Below are positions 1 through 11,470 of a DNA stretch of 64,000 bases, one piece after another (position 1 is the stretch's first letter; each line of letters starts with the position of its first letter). The notes beneath the pieces are model-generated. The model was given only the letters and a program-made list of their open reading frames with translations. It ran no database searches and was not told the origin of the DNA. This DNA comes from Diphasiastrum complanatum (Eukaryota; Streptophyta; Lycopodiopsida; Lycopodiales; Lycopodiaceae): positions 7,280,994 through 7,344,993 of the forward strand of contig CM055102.1 in NCBI GenBank assembly GCA_029204225.1, in the 5' to 3' direction. A program made the translations under genes and the position numbers.

Positions 1-329
1 CTCCTATTTATACTTGGAGTGGTGGTCACTTACAGAAATGCATTGTGGGACAAGTAAGCCACATAGACTAACTTAACTTTGAATCACACTGGTGCCATGG
101 GACAAACCCCCAATAGGCCTTTGTGACTAACTTTTACATAGCTTAAAATTACATATCTATGTGCAGTGCCCATGGCAATTTAAACTTAGAACTAAATAAC
201 TTAAGCCAGTACGGATACCGTAAAAGCCTAAACTTGCTGGGCAAGTTCTACGTTTAAATCCTATCATGCTTGTATTTTTGAAGATGTTCCGCAGGATGGC
301 TAGAATATTCCTTGGAATATTAGCCTACA
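1..329 (-). repeat. Partial 3' LTR of a gypsy-type element
   Basis: Read on the minus strand, the sequence from 329 downward begins TGTAGGCTAATATTCC, directly after a purine-rich tract (330-346), which is the usual layout of polypurine tract followed by a 3' LTR beginning TG. The rest of the LTR lies beyond the window start. A TATA-like run (CTATTTATA) sits near position 4 on the plus strand. No second copy of this LTR was found in the window, so the boundary rests only on the TG start and the adjacent tract. Confidence 0.5.
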
Positions 330-346
330 TTATCCCCTCCGTTAAG
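330..346 (-). other. Polypurine tract
   Basis: The minus strand reads AACGGAGGGGATAA immediately before the putative LTR start. This is the position and composition expected for the second-strand primer of an LTR retrotransposon. Confidence 0.5.
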
Positions 347-797
347 AACTTGGCGGTCCCACGCCAAGTGCAATGTTAAGACCCCGCTCCTTATGGTGCT
401 GGAGGATCAAAGTCGGTGCAGCTTGTAGATGTGGAACTTTTTGTAAAGTGTTGTTCCATAGGAGATGAAGCTTTGAAGAAGTACGAGCATCTCCAGAAGA
501 TTTGAATTGAATCAGGTTGGAATTGGCTTGTTGATGACTTGCTTCCAATTGCTCATGCAGATCATTCAACGGATGATGTACATGAGCTTAGTATTTCTTG
601 AGACATGATGTGAATGCCACACAAGGGGTTACTGAACAGCGGTGAGAGGAAGATGGAGTGGGTGTGACAGGGGGTGTTGTAATTTCGGAAGTGGTGAAGG
701 TGGATAGATGGATGTTGCTGGATGGATCAATTTTCCTTTGCTCATTACTGTCTTGCAAAAACTTGGCTCCAGGGTATGATATCAATTGCTTGGTCAT
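342..797 (-). pseudogene. 3'-terminal coding remnant of the left gypsy element
   Basis: Two short minus-strand reading frames (342-569 and 588-797) lie between the gag remains and the polypurine tract. The first ends in ALGVGPPSS just before the tract, as the last codons of a polyprotein often do. I do not recognise a domain. The intervening protease, RT and integrase genes are absent, so this copy has lost most of pol. Confidence 0.3.
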
Positions 798-1218
798 AGA
801 GACGTAATGAAGACACAGATCTGAGGTGGTACATTCTCGGTCTTATCTATGAATGATGTTTAAGATAGACCTTATGTAATTGCTAGATAGGATGTAACTG
901 TATTTGGATCAGAAGCAACTATGTATCCGTGGATGACAAAAGAATTAGTAAGACTAGACGAGCCTAGACACATCTAAGACTACTAATTTTAGTAAGGTGC
1001 AAATGGTATCTAACTTGATGAGCAGGCACATTGGTATCTTCTATACAATACATCACTGGGTCTATGTAGTCGGAATCAACTTGTGTGATAGACGATGTAG
1101 CAATATGTTGACTCTCTACAAAAGACTGTTGTATTGGATGGGGAGCGATCGGCCTTGGATAAGAAGACTCTGGTTCAGAATGTAAAAGTGGTGTAGGATG
1201 GTTCATAGAACCAAAGGA

Positions 1219-2135
1219 TCAAGGTGATTGAAAAATTGGGCTTATTGGCCTTGGTTGGTATTGTCCTGGCCTCTGCACAGATGCATTGGCAGTGTAGTTC
1301 GGTACGTAATTCGTAGGTCCAGGTGGTCTGTACGGATAGTATAGTGGTCGTGCTGCCTGCTGATAGTACGTTCTTGCATGTGGGCACGTGTTGGCAGTAT
1401 GGCGTTGAGCACACACAGGGCACCATATATTTCTATGGATAGCGAAGGTCTTTTCGGCCACATCCTTTAGCATTTTGGAACTCTGAGGTCAACTTCTCCA
1501 TTTGTGCTTGATGTGCTCGTTACCAACCTTCTAGATGCTAAAGGATATCAATCGTGATAGTTTAGGCGGATTCTTCAATACGTGAAGTCTTGTGTTTAGC
1601 CAGCCCCTTACCCTTTTTCTCACGATAATCGTAATCCTCGTCAAACCCTTCATCTTCTTCTCGGATGGCATCATCCATCACGTCCTTTAGCGTCATGTAA
1701 GAGTCTATGGGTTTCAATTCTCTCCTGATGGCCTTGGGTAACCTGACTAGGAATAATTTAATGGCCATTTTCTCAGTGATTTTATCATCGACACAGTCTA
1801 CTTTAAGACGCTTGAAGTGCTCGATGTAGGTGCGTACTGATTCTTTGCTTCACATCTTGATCTGAGTCAATTGGATAAAAGGGCTTTGGGTGAGTGGGTG
1901 GGGTGGTGGCCTCATTTGGCCGACTTGGGACTTGAGGTATTGTCATGTCAGCTGCCAGTGTGGATGTAGTTGCTCCATCACCCGCGTCGATGACATGTGA
2001 GGGTGACGAGTGTTGTTGTGATGTTGTGGACAAGCTGCCACCATCTGACGTGGGACCATGTGAAACTGATCCCATCGGTGATGTGCTCCCAGCTTGAAGC
2101 TTCTCTTGTCTTCGTTGTTGCCGTGTACTTGGCAA
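1219..2135 (-). pseudogene. Gypsy Gag remnant with zinc knuckle (left element)
   Basis: Minus-strand frames at 1803-2135, 1562-1768 and 1219-1473 together make a broken Gag. The middle frame reads LPKAIRRELKPIDSY then DAIREEDEG, which parallels the Gag at 9788-10000 (DAIREEDKG). The last frame carries a zinc-knuckle-like CPVCAQRHTANTC (C-x2-C-x3-H-x4-C), parallel to CPHCRGTHIGNEC in the 9.5-kb Gag. Frames are separated by shifts and stops, so it cannot make a full protein. It belongs to the same family as the element at 4.5-11.5 kb but is a distinct, more degraded copy. Confidence 0.6.
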
Positions 2136-2243
2136 CTGAGCCCTTGAGGTATCTGCATGTTGAGCTCCGGAGGTTGCAGCTAGTTGTGGATTCTGGGGTG
2201 GGCTTCTTGGCTTGTGTACCAGAGGGAGGATACTAGTATTGAC

Positions 2244-3186
2244 TCATTTGGCCTGGGACCCTGATAGGGAAGTTGTCCTTGCATGCTTGGGCTTCTTGTG
2301 TTCAATGGGAATATCCCATGCCTTGTCCACAAGCTGCAGTTGTTGTTGGAGCTTTGACCCATTTTGTACTTGATGTAGAGTGATATCTGTCATCAGATAT
2401 CCTAATATCGTGATAGGATGCTTGTGCTTAATGCACTCATGAAGACAATTCGAAGCAAACTGTGCCCAATCATAGAGGTTCGGGGCATGCAGTCGTGAAT
2501 CTGCCATCATGTGAAACAGGCACATGGGTACCCTCAGCACTTTCATTCGAGGCTTCTGTGTGCATTTGGTGAGATATGCACATGCTACTTGAAGTTGTTT
2601 GTCGTTGATTGCTTCCAGCCTGTACCCATCCTTGTTCTTCCACTTGGTGACAGAGGGATCAATATATTTGAAATATGTCGTTTGCTCTATCTTATGGAGT
2701 GTCCTTGTGACAGTGTTTGGCCCTCGTGGGAAACCATAAGGTTGCAAGTCAGCTACCGCAAAGGATACATTATAGACATAATTCTTAATAGGGGGAACTA
2801 TGAACTGACATGATCTTGCCATTGTATGATAATTGGCATATGCCATGTGTACCAGATAGGGGCTTTGATAACCTGTCAAGACAGGGATCTGAAAAGAAGG
2901 ACTCCGCCTGCTGGTACCAGGTCTGCATCTCTATAAGGTCAAACTTGCACAGCTGGATGTCGAGCTTGCTTGCTTCGGGATCATCTGAACTGGAATTGGG
3001 GTTGGACGACATGGTTGGAGAATGGAAGAAGGAGGGTTCTAGAAAAACGGCTTCAGTTGAGAGCTGAGACAGTGGAAAGGGAGTCGGTTGAGATGTGAAG
3101 GGTTGGGCTGTGGTTGAAATCTGATGGAGTGACTTCGGTTGAGATGGGAAAGGTTGGGCTCCAATTGAGATCTGATGGAGTGGCAT
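2244..3186 (-). pseudogene. Unknown ORF preceding Gag in the left gypsy element
   Basis: The first part (2785-3186) ends in LDIQLCKFDLIEMQTWYQ and AESFF; after a frameshift near 2880 it continues (2244-2879) with LTGYQSPYLVHMAYANY and a further ~190 residues including YDWAQFASNCLHECIKHKHP. I do not recognise the family. A second copy of the N-terminal part at 35,346-35,637 (plus strand) reads through the same junction without the shift, so the frame break here is a local lesion. In both places the ORF follows the GGTCGAGATCTGA minisatellite. Position upstream of gag recalls the extra ORF1 of some Tat-lineage elements, but that is inference. The start at 2879 is not an ATG, which fits an interior frame. 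Confidence 0.45.
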
Positions 3187-3340
3187 CGGTTGAGATCTGA
3201 AAGGAGGGGGATCCGGTTGAGATCTAAAAGGAGGACTTCGGTCGAGTTGGGAAGGTTGGGCTCCAGTTGAGATCTAATGGAGTGGCGTTGATTGAGATCT
3301 GAAAGGAGGGGGCTCCGGTTGATATGGGAAGTGGCGGTGC
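3063..3340 (-). repeat. GGTTGAGATCTGA minisatellite, cluster 1
   Basis: Imperfect tandem units with a core CGGTTGAGATCTGA and spacers such as AAAGGAGGGGGATC. It directly precedes, on the minus strand, the unknown ORF at 2244-3186. Unit lengths vary. Confidence 0.7.
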
Positions 3341-3859
3341 AGAATGGTTCGGAAAGTGTGGGGGAAGGGATGTGTGAACAGGTTTGGAAAGGGAGTTATG
3401 TGGAAGATGGTTGTGTTGGGTAGAGCGGTGTGGGTGATGAAGTAAAGGTGGGTGAACAGAGTGAGGTCAAGTTAAGGAGATGGCGAGTGGAATAGGAGGA
3501 AGTGGAAGTGTTTGACAATGGTTTGAATGTTATGGATGTGTATCTTTTAGGGATGAAGTAGGTTGAAGGTGTATGGTTTGTGATTGTGATTGTAGGATGT
3601 TCAATAGTGTGACAAGAGCGTGATAAGTTCTCGTGTGACACTACCCCTCAGCATGCAAAACTTGAGATATAAGGTATTCTACCGGCGACGTTTGTGTTGA
3701 AGGTTTCGGTGATGGCGCTCATAAGGGAGTGGTAACGATGGTGAGATGGTGTGAAGATCATGACAGACGGATTGAATAGTCGAGCGCCAGGATCGGTGTC
3801 AAGAGCAGGAAGATCGCCACAGATCATCGCGTGCTGGTTCATAAAATTTGAATGTATGT
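3341..3859. other. Spacer between minisatellite clusters
   Basis: About 500 bp between clusters 1 and 2. Short minus-strand frames (3396-3641 and 3648-3842) show no recognisable domain. I see no gene here. Confidence 0.4.
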
Positions 3860-4145
3860 CCTTCGGTCGAGATTCGAAATGACTGCTTCGGTTGAGATCT
3901 CAATGCTCTGGTCAAGATTCGAAGGAAGGCTTCGGTCGAGATCTGAAGGAACTGCTTCGATCGAGATCTGAAGGAAGGCTCCGGTCGAGATCTGACAGAA
4001 CCGCTTCGGTCGAGATCTGAGGGAATTGCTTCGGTCGAGATCTAAAAGGAAGGCTCCGGTCGAGAGCTGACAGAGCCGCTTCGGTCGAGATCTGAAGGAA
4101 GGCTCCGGTCGAGATCTGAAGGGACTTCTTCGGTTGAGGTTTGAG
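3860..4145 (-). repeat. GGTCGAGATCTGA minisatellite, cluster 2
   Basis: About eleven imperfect units of roughly 24-27 bp with the core CTTCGGTCGAGATCTGA, alternating CTTCGG and CTCCGG starts and GAAGGAAGG or ACAGAACCG spacers. The array is open in several frames on the minus strand and would encode repeats such as SDLDRSLPSDLDRS or FRSRPEPSF, which is a by-product of the unit and not evidence for a protein. Confidence 0.8.
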
Positions 4146-4529
4146 AAAAATCTCGTGATGCATAAATGGATCTCTTTGATGCAATTGAAGAACTCCAAGG
4201 AAAATAAGACTGTAGCTCATAGTAGAAGTTCTTATAAAAGAGATGTATCTCCAAGAATGTTGGTTACCCTGAGATACCAGTGAGATAGAGATGAGGTGGC
4301 CAAAGTGTGAGAATGATTTCCTAAGGTGTAGCCTATCAGTTGTCGATCTAGAACATCCATGACCCATGAGTATGAACAAAAGAAAAAAAGAAAAAAAATG
4401 CATAGAATGTACATAAGTAATGATATGAAGTATAAACAAGGAACGAGGTGAACAATAGGCGCGATGTACAAGGAAAGGAATAAAATAATATCAAAAAATC
4501 CTCTTTTTTTTTTTTTTGTTCAAGGGAAA

Positions 4530-5720
4530 AGATCCTTAATAGGGTCAACAAAGAACAACTCTTCGTAGTACTGCCGTAGATGACCACCGTTTACAACAGT
4601 GTCTAGGAGTGTCCCATCAAGTGTTTGTAACTGGACTGCACCATTAGGAAATATTTTGTTAATAACGTATGGCCCTTCACTTCTGAAATTCAACTTGCCG
4701 GGGTGCGTCTTCGATGTATAAAGAAGTACCTGGTCACGTAAATGTAGATCTTTGTTGCGCAGGTGACGGTCATGCTAGGCTTTTTGGCGTCGTTTGTTAA
4801 CTAGTTGTGCGTGATAAGATATAAGTCTTGTCTCGCATAATTGGGCTAACGTAAATAGCATGGTTTTGACTTGTTGTTCGATTGAAGCTTTTTCATAGAG
4901 ATCTGTTGAAAAAGCCTCCGTAACTCTTAGCGAAGGTACTAAGAATTCTATGGGCATTACAGCTTCTTGACCGTATACTAAGTGGAAAGGGGTTACCCAC
5001 CCAGTGGCTTTCTTCGGGGTGGTGCGGTAAGCCCAGATAGCTAAGAAAAGTTTTGTTTTCCAATCAGAGCGACTGGTTTCAACTATCTTGGTTAGAATTT
5101 TACAGATCGTCTTGTTAGTTGATTCAGCCTGGCCATTACACCTAGGATAGTACGGTGTACTTTTTCTGTGAACGACAAGGTGCGTAGGAGATTATCAACG
5201 ACAACATTTAAAAAATGCGTGTCGTGATCACTAACAAGCTCAATGGGACAGCCAAAATGGGTAATAATGTTTTCGTAAAAAAAACGTGCAACTGTTTTTT
5301 GCGTTGGCATCCTTCGTTGCTCGGGCCTCTACCCACTTAGTGGCGTAATCTGTGGCTATGAGGATGTATCGAGCTTGGGTATGTTTTGCTGCTGGACTGA
5401 TGGGTCCAACAAAGTCAATCCCCCACTTATGGAAGGCTTCGCCTTCTATAATGGGAGTCAATGATGTGAAGTTTGCTTTGGTATTTTTCCTTGCTCTTTG
5501 ACAGACATCACATGCTTTAATGACAGCAAACGTGTCTTTAAACAAAGATGGCCACCACAATCCTGCTCGAAGGATAATCTTTGTTGTGGCTTCAGCAGAA
5601 AAGTGGCCACCTCCAATGCCCTCATGAGCCTGGAATATTATCGGTCGTATCTCAGGTTCATAGGCACATCGTCAAATAATGTCGTCAACATTCCTTTTGT
5701 AAAGTTGTCCTGCAATTAAC
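4530..5720 (-). pseudogene. Gypsy integrase (non-chromodomain type), broken
   Basis: Integrase acts on the cDNA ends and host DNA. The minus strand shows the zinc-binding HHCC region (GHFSAEATTK then CDVCQRA near 5480-5640), the catalytic-core start (WGIDFVGPI and YILIATDYATKWVEA near 5330-5430), then after a frameshift near 5290 FGCPIELVSDHDTHF, and finally a C-terminal segment near 4560-4700 (LNFRSEGPYVINKIFPNGA) typical of Tat/Athila-like elements. No chromodomain follows. Several stops and shifts make it nonfunctional. It lies downstream of RNase H as expected. Confidence 0.8.
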
Positions 5721-5838
5721 TGAAAGGGCGCTGCTTTTATTAAAAAAAACATTTTTTTGTTGTAGTCAGGCCTTCTTTTAGCTGGCCTATTGTGAGGAGC
5801 TGAGTGATCTCCTCAGCCCATAGGGGTGTGGCATCGAT

Positions 5839-7300
5839 CTAAAAAAGGCATGCATCAAGAAGATCATCGTTGACTGGTGCAGTTGCTTTTTCAGCACTTG
5901 GTAGTCTGGAAAGGTGATCTGCCATGAAATGTTGGGACCCTTTTCGAACGACTATACGGAAATTAAATTCCTCCAAAATTAGTAGCCATCGAGCTGTTCG
6001 TCCCATCTTACAGGACTTATTAACGATATATAGAAGTGCTTGATGGTCTGTGTAGAAAGCAAAGGTCTGGCCTAATAAATAATGTCGTAGTTGTTGTACT
6101 GCATAGACCATTGCCAATGCTTCTCTCTCGATAGTGTATAGTTTACTTTAGCAGGCACCAGTTGCCTGCTTAAGAAACGTACGGGAAAGTCCTTGCCATA
6201 CTCGTCTGGTTGTGCAAGAAGACCCCCAATGGCATACTTACTTGCGTCAGTATGCACATGGAATTCTTTCATGTAATCTGGCGAGCGGAGTATGGGAGCT
6301 GTTGTGAGTGCTGTCTTCAACTCCTCAAAGGCCTTAATTCGTTCTTCGGTCCAGCGAGGATCTACCACAACTAAATAAACGAGACGTGCCTTGCCGGCAT
6401 AGTCGATTATAAAGATGCAATAGTAGTTGGTATGACCGAGGAAGACATATACTTCCTTCACTGTTGCAAGTAGGGGCATGTCCACGATAACCTTGATTTT
6501 TGATGGGCCGATAGAAATACCGTCCTTTGATATTATATGCCCGAGTACAACTCCATGGGTGACCCATATTTGGCATTTATCAGGGTTTAGTGAGATGTCG
6601 AACCTACAACAGCGAATGAAAATTTTCTCCAAGGCATCTAGGTGCATAGCAGCAGAAGAATGTACACCTAGATCGTCGAGATAAATCTCCACGTCCTAAT
6701 GTAACAAATCTTGAAAGGCCAGTTGAAATGTTGAGGGGGTGTTACATAAGCCAAAATGCATAACGTTATAACCGTAAACGCCGCTCTCTATGGCAAAAGC
6801 CGTTTTATGTTTATCTTCAAGGGCTATTTGAACAAGGAAATAGTCGCTGAACCCATCCAAGAAGCTGAAAGCTTCAGCTCTCGCCATTTCCTCTAATATT
6901 TGGGTTGTTAGGGGCAAGGAAAAATGGTCTTTCTTCGTAACCACATTAAGGTTCTTGAGGTCAACACAGATACGAAGCTTGTCATTTTTCTTGGGTACAA
7001 CCACAATGGGTGATACCCAATCAGTATGTTGGACTTCATAAATGAAACCAGCATCCAGCAATTTCTTAATATCTTCGTCGATCCTCTCACGATAGACTGG
7101 GTTACTACTGTAAGGTTTAGCCCTAACGGGCTTAGCATTGTCTTCTAGAGGAATCCGATGTACTACTATTTCAGAGGGGATTCCTTTCATCTTGGTATAA
7201 TTCCATGCAAATACATCCCTGTATTTGCGTAATAAAGTCTCTAGATCAGACAGTTGGGTTGATGACAAATGTGCACCAACATGAACTATTCGATCTATGT
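5839..7300 (-). pseudogene. Gypsy reverse transcriptase and RNase H, broken
   Basis: Frame 6696-7268 carries the RT N-terminal half: YRERIDEDIKKLLDAGFIYE, WVSPIVVVPKKNDKLRICVD, FSFLDGFSDYFLVQIALED and FGLCNTPSTFQ. A stop just before 6692 separates it from the catalytic box EIYLDDLGVHSS at 6640-6690. RNase H begins with TDASKYAIGGLLAQ (near 6250) and continues in another frame with FYTDHQALLYIVNKS and MADHLSRLPS (5839-6117). Domain order gag-PR-RT-RH-IN on the minus strand is intact, but at least two frame breaks disable it. Confidence 0.85.
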
Positions 7301-7385
7301 CCTCGTCAGGATCTTTAAGGTTTAGTGGAATTGTCTTAACGGGTCCTTCAAAGGAATTGGAACTTGGTGTAGGTTCCCGATGTGG

Positions 7386-7907
7386 CTACGGTAACTGGAT
7401 AACAACGTCATCCAGTGTAAAGTCTTTGAACTTCTGTGGAAGATCGAAAGGTGGGTCCACAAAAAGTTCTGGGACTTTAGGAATCATTTGAGGTGATTCT
7501 TTATCAGACGTGGAAGCTTTTTCGGAGTGTTTGTTGTCTGTCCCCTCTGACAAGGGCTTGATTGGCTGTTTAAGCTTCCCACACATCTGTTTTTGTCGCT
7601 CGGTTAATTTTGTAGCAATAATGGTATTTTTTTTGTAACCGAGGTTTTTGTGGTTTTTGAATGGGTGGTGTTGTGGCCTCACTTACCATATCATTGTCGA
7701 TTGTATCCCAGACTTCATTGAGATACACTCCCAAGTATATACTTTGGTTTTGGGCCTATATGCTTGTGTGTTTGGTACTTTGGATGTTAGTTGGACATGA
7801 GCCAATGGTCCTGGTGACTTGATCTCCTTAGGAATGACTTTGGACGGATAACGTTGAGCATCTAGATAGAGGAGTACATGATCATCCGTCATTTCGACAT
7901 CATCCAT
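7386..7907 (-). pseudogene. Linker between gypsy protease and RT
   Basis: Two adjoining minus-strand frames (7683-7907 and 7386-7682), charged and Ser/Pro-rich, join protease to RT. No domain is recognised. The length fits the spacer seen in plant gypsy polyproteins. Confidence 0.5.
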
Positions 7908-8120
7908 GGAAAGAAGACCTTCTTCCGAAACATGGGCAGCAGAGACACTAGGTTATCCTGGGCACCAAGCTATAGGAATGGTCTATCATCATGAGGGGAA
8001 TGATGGGTGTGTCAATGTTCGTAGAAGATGGAAGAATATCCAGATCTTTTGCAGCCGTTTCGATATGACATCGATTGGAATCCGCACAGTCCACGGTAGC
8101 TAGTGCATGACCCCAATTGA

Positions 8121-8830
8121 TTATGTCTGTGGTTCGTGTATAGTGTCCTTTTGGTTGGATCGGGACACTATCTGATTCGTCATACGTTGTATATCATGGT
8201 TGCCAAAGGTAATTTTGTTGTTCTTCCAGTCTTGGACAACACCTGCCATCTGGAGCCAGGGTGTATCAAGAAGGAGTTTATACGTATTGGCATCTTCTGG
8301 TAAGTCTAAGATGACATAATCGATGATAAACTTGACACCTGCTATTTGAACTTTTATATTTGATAAATGACCAGCAGGGTCAATAATTCGTTGATTAGCC
8401 ATACGAAGTTTATATCATGGTTGATCGAGTGTAGTGAAGCCCCATGACGTTGCCAATGACAAAGCCATTATATTGACGCCTGATCCGCTATCGAGGATAG
8501 CAGATACTGCGGGATAATCTTTATAGGATAAGGGTAGTGTGATGCTATTCCCCTTAGCAACACCTATATTCATCATATTCATAGGAATCTGAGGAATTTC
8601 AGGAATCGCTTCTGGTTTCCGCTGTTCATCAGGAATAGGAGGCAGTTGAAAACTACGATGGATATAACGTTGAAGTCCGGTGAAGGATTTGATAGCACTA
8701 TGGAATGGCATGGTGAGTTGAGCTTGCAGGAGGTCAGAAAATACTTCAAGTCCCTGAAGGGATTGCTCCTTTTCGGGGATATGAGCTGATAACAGACTGT
8801 TCGTATGTTTTTCCTCTCGCAAAAATTCAT
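8121..8830 (-). pseudogene. Gypsy aspartic protease region
   Basis: Minus-strand frames 8415-8822 and 8121-8402 contain AILDSGSGVNIMALSLA, the D-S-G catalytic motif of retroviral-type proteases, preceded by a hydrophobic strand (SITLPLSYKDYPA), and followed by VDYVILDLPED and LLLDTPWLQMAG, which fit the protease fold's second half and flap-distal strand. One stop near 8410 splits the domain. Confidence 0.75.
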
Positions 8831-8999
8831 CTCAAAATTTGTTGTATTGTCTTTGTTCCACTGTTGGGTCTGGGTAATCTTTTGGTGCTGTGGAGGATGT
8901 CAAATGTCTTCCATGTGGGTCAGCTGATTGTCCATGGTTTTGCTGCTGTTCTTGTTGTTGGCGTTATGCTCTAGTAAGAACTCTAACAGGTGCGGATGT

Positions 9000-10697
9000 G
9001 ATATGACGTGCTAAAAGGATCCTGTTAGGTTGTTTTGGACAGTCTTTGAAGCTGTGTTTGCGAACACAGTCGGGACATTTGGCATGGTATTGGTTTTTAA
9101 CTTTACAGTCAGCCATGAAATGTCCTGTTCCCTTCAAATAAAGCAGCGGTTGCTCATGGGTCCGGTGGCGATAGTGTAACCATCTTGGATGGCTAGCTGA
9201 GTTGGCTTGTCTTGTGGTGTGGAATACTCAGCTTGTTTGCACAAGCATGAGTTGTCGGTTTGATTCTGGTGATTGCTAGATGATGGAATTGATGTATCAG
9301 AATGATATGATTGATCGTAGGAGTTTTCTACCAGGTGTGTGTGTGAAGACTCTCGATGATGTCTATTTTTTTGTGCTCCTAGATCCTGTTGTCCTCATGG
9401 TGGTGGTCCTAAGAGTGCCAGCTGTTGTTGAGGTTGATGTCTAGGTTGTCTAGGCAACTCTTGTATATGGATCTGGTTGTTTCGTGGTGGATAGGATGTG
9501 TGTTGTTGTTGTGAAACAAATGGTTATTGAGGAGGTTGATAATATCCTCCTAACTGGTTGTGAGGCTGGTTCCTCGGGTTATAATAGCAATAAAGGGAGG
9601 TATGCCCCATAAAGTCACAGATTTCACATTTGATCAAGGAGGTATTTGGGACCGGTTGGTATGAAGGGCACTCATTGCCAATGTGTGTACCTCGGCAGTG
9701 AGGGCACCACGTGTTCTCTCGTCTATGATGGATTTGGCCAGTGGGTAACTGGCCTGGCATCGAACTTTGGATAGACTTAAGAGTGTTTTAAAACTCTTTT
9801 GTGAGTTTCTCCATTTGTTGTTGGTGTTGCTGATTAAGCAACTCCATCTGTGTTTTCCATAAATGTTCTCGTGTGTCATCGTTTGGTCGAGCTTCTTCGA
9901 CAACACGATGTGCTCTCCGTTCCCATGGTTCCTCAACATCTGAGCCCTTGTCTTCTTCTCGAATGGCATCAGACATGGCTTGTTTCAATGATGTCTATTC
10001 ATCATTGGAACAAAGTTCACGTCAGATCCATCGGGGAAGTCCAACGAGGCACCAAATGATGAGCATGGACTTGGTAGGTTGCTCTTGTACCTGACTTTTT
10101 AATCGTTTAAATCATTCGATATAGTCACGTACTTTTTCATCTTTTGTCATTTTGATATTACTTAGTCTGACAAAAGGACTTTCTATTAAGCGAAAAGAGT
10201 TGAATCGTTTGATAAATGCCTCTTTCAAGAGTAACCAGTCACATTTATCTTCACAATCAAGGTTTCCACTCTCGTGCGCGATCGATCATGGTCATCGAGA
10301 AGAGCTGTACCATGGCCTCTGGTGTTGTCTCGCCGTAGACGTCACAGGCGTTTTCAAAGACTTGGAGAAATCGTTGAAGATCAATGTTACCATCATACTT
10401 AGGTAAGTCTAGCTTTGGGGTCCTTTTTTCAGTACATGGAACATTATTTGCGAAAGCTCCGTTTAAGTGAGCTCTTGCATGGGATGATTCGGCAGCATGG
10501 AATTGTGGTCGTTCGTATGGAGCTTCATAACGTGTAGGTTCCCATCTGTCGAATGGGTTTGTGGATGGCTCTTGGACTTGGGATTTCATCCTGGAATACC
10601 TGTTAAATCGAGCCTGTTCGGTAGATGGGGAGACCATCTCTGGTGGATAGTCCTCTGTAGTATTCAGATCGTTAGGGCGATCCATGACAGCGCGTAG
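9000..10697 (-). pseudogene. Gypsy Gag with zinc knuckles (main left element)
   Basis: The Gag would package the element RNA into particles. Frame 10257-10685 begins MDRPNDLNTTEDYPPE and includes PKLDLPKYDGNIDLQRFLQV and MTMIDRAREW, the Gag (retrotrans_gag) core. It continues in shifted frames through AFIKRFNSFRLIESPFVRLS (near 10,180) and DAIREEDKGSD (9788-9988) to the nucleocapsid: CPHCRGTHIGNEC near 9710 and CPDCVRKHSFKDC near 9040, both C-x2-C-x3-H-x4-C. A Gln-rich stretch follows. Multiple frame breaks make it a pseudogene. The minisatellite at 10,870-11,470 lies just upstream. Confidence 0.75.
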
Positions 10698-10869
10698 AGT
10701 GTCGTAGGATGGTGGAAATAAACTCGTGCACTCTGGTTACGGTGGATATGGTTGTCGGAATGCGGGTGTTGTGGTCTGTTACGAGTTTATTTTGGTTTGG
10801 GATGGTTGATGGAGGTCGTTGAAGGCCGGAAATTGTAATATTGTGGTCTACTGCGGTTTGTGACGGTCA

Positions 10870-11470
10870 AAGACGGATGTGCATCGGTCGAAACTTGAGT
10901 GAGGCTCCGGCTCCGGTTGAGATTGAAAGTAGGCCGTCGGTTGAGAGGTGACTATGTCCTCCGGTTGAGATTCAAGAGCAGTGTTCCGATTGATATTTGA
11001 GCAGAGTGCTCCGGTTGAGATTTGAGAAGAGTGCTCCGGTCGAGATCTGAATAGAGTGCTCCGGTCGAGATCTGAGGAGAGTGCTTTGGTTGAGATCTGA
11101 GCGAAATGCTTCGATCGAGAGCTGACAGAAGCAGTTCGGTTGAGATCTGAACAGAGTGCTTCGGTGGAGATCGGTCTGAACACTCCGGTTGAGATGTGAG
11201 CGAAATGCTCCGGTTGAGATGTGATGGCAGTGCTTCAGTCGAGTTTTTTACTGAGCAATCCGGTTGAGAATCGAACGAAATGCTCCGGTTGAGAATTGAT
11301 GGCAGTGCTCCGGTTGAGTTTTTTTACTGAGCACTCCAGTTGAGAATCGAACGAAATGCCCCGGTTGAGAATTGATGGCAGTGCTCCGGTCGAGTTTTTT
11401 TACTGAGCACTCTGGTTGAGAATCGAGTGAAATGCTCCAGTTGAGAACGAGTAGGACTTCGGTCCATAGC
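10870..11470 (-). repeat. GGTTGAGATCTGA minisatellite, cluster 3, with 75-bp higher-order units
   Basis: The right-end half keeps the short units (CTCCGGTCGAGATCTGA). From 11,241 a higher-order unit appears: 11,241-11,315 (75 bp) and 11,316-11,391 (76 bp) are near-identical, and a third, partial unit starts at 11,392. Each combines a GAGTTTTTTTACTGAGCAC segment with two short units. It sits in the leader upstream of the gag at 9-10.7 kb. Confidence 0.8.

Noticed and set aside
3839-4439. Repeated DLDRS/RSRPEPSF/QISTEA peptides on the minus strand
   Set aside because: The minisatellite is open in several frames and each gives a different repeat peptide; this is a property of the DNA unit and not a protein signal.
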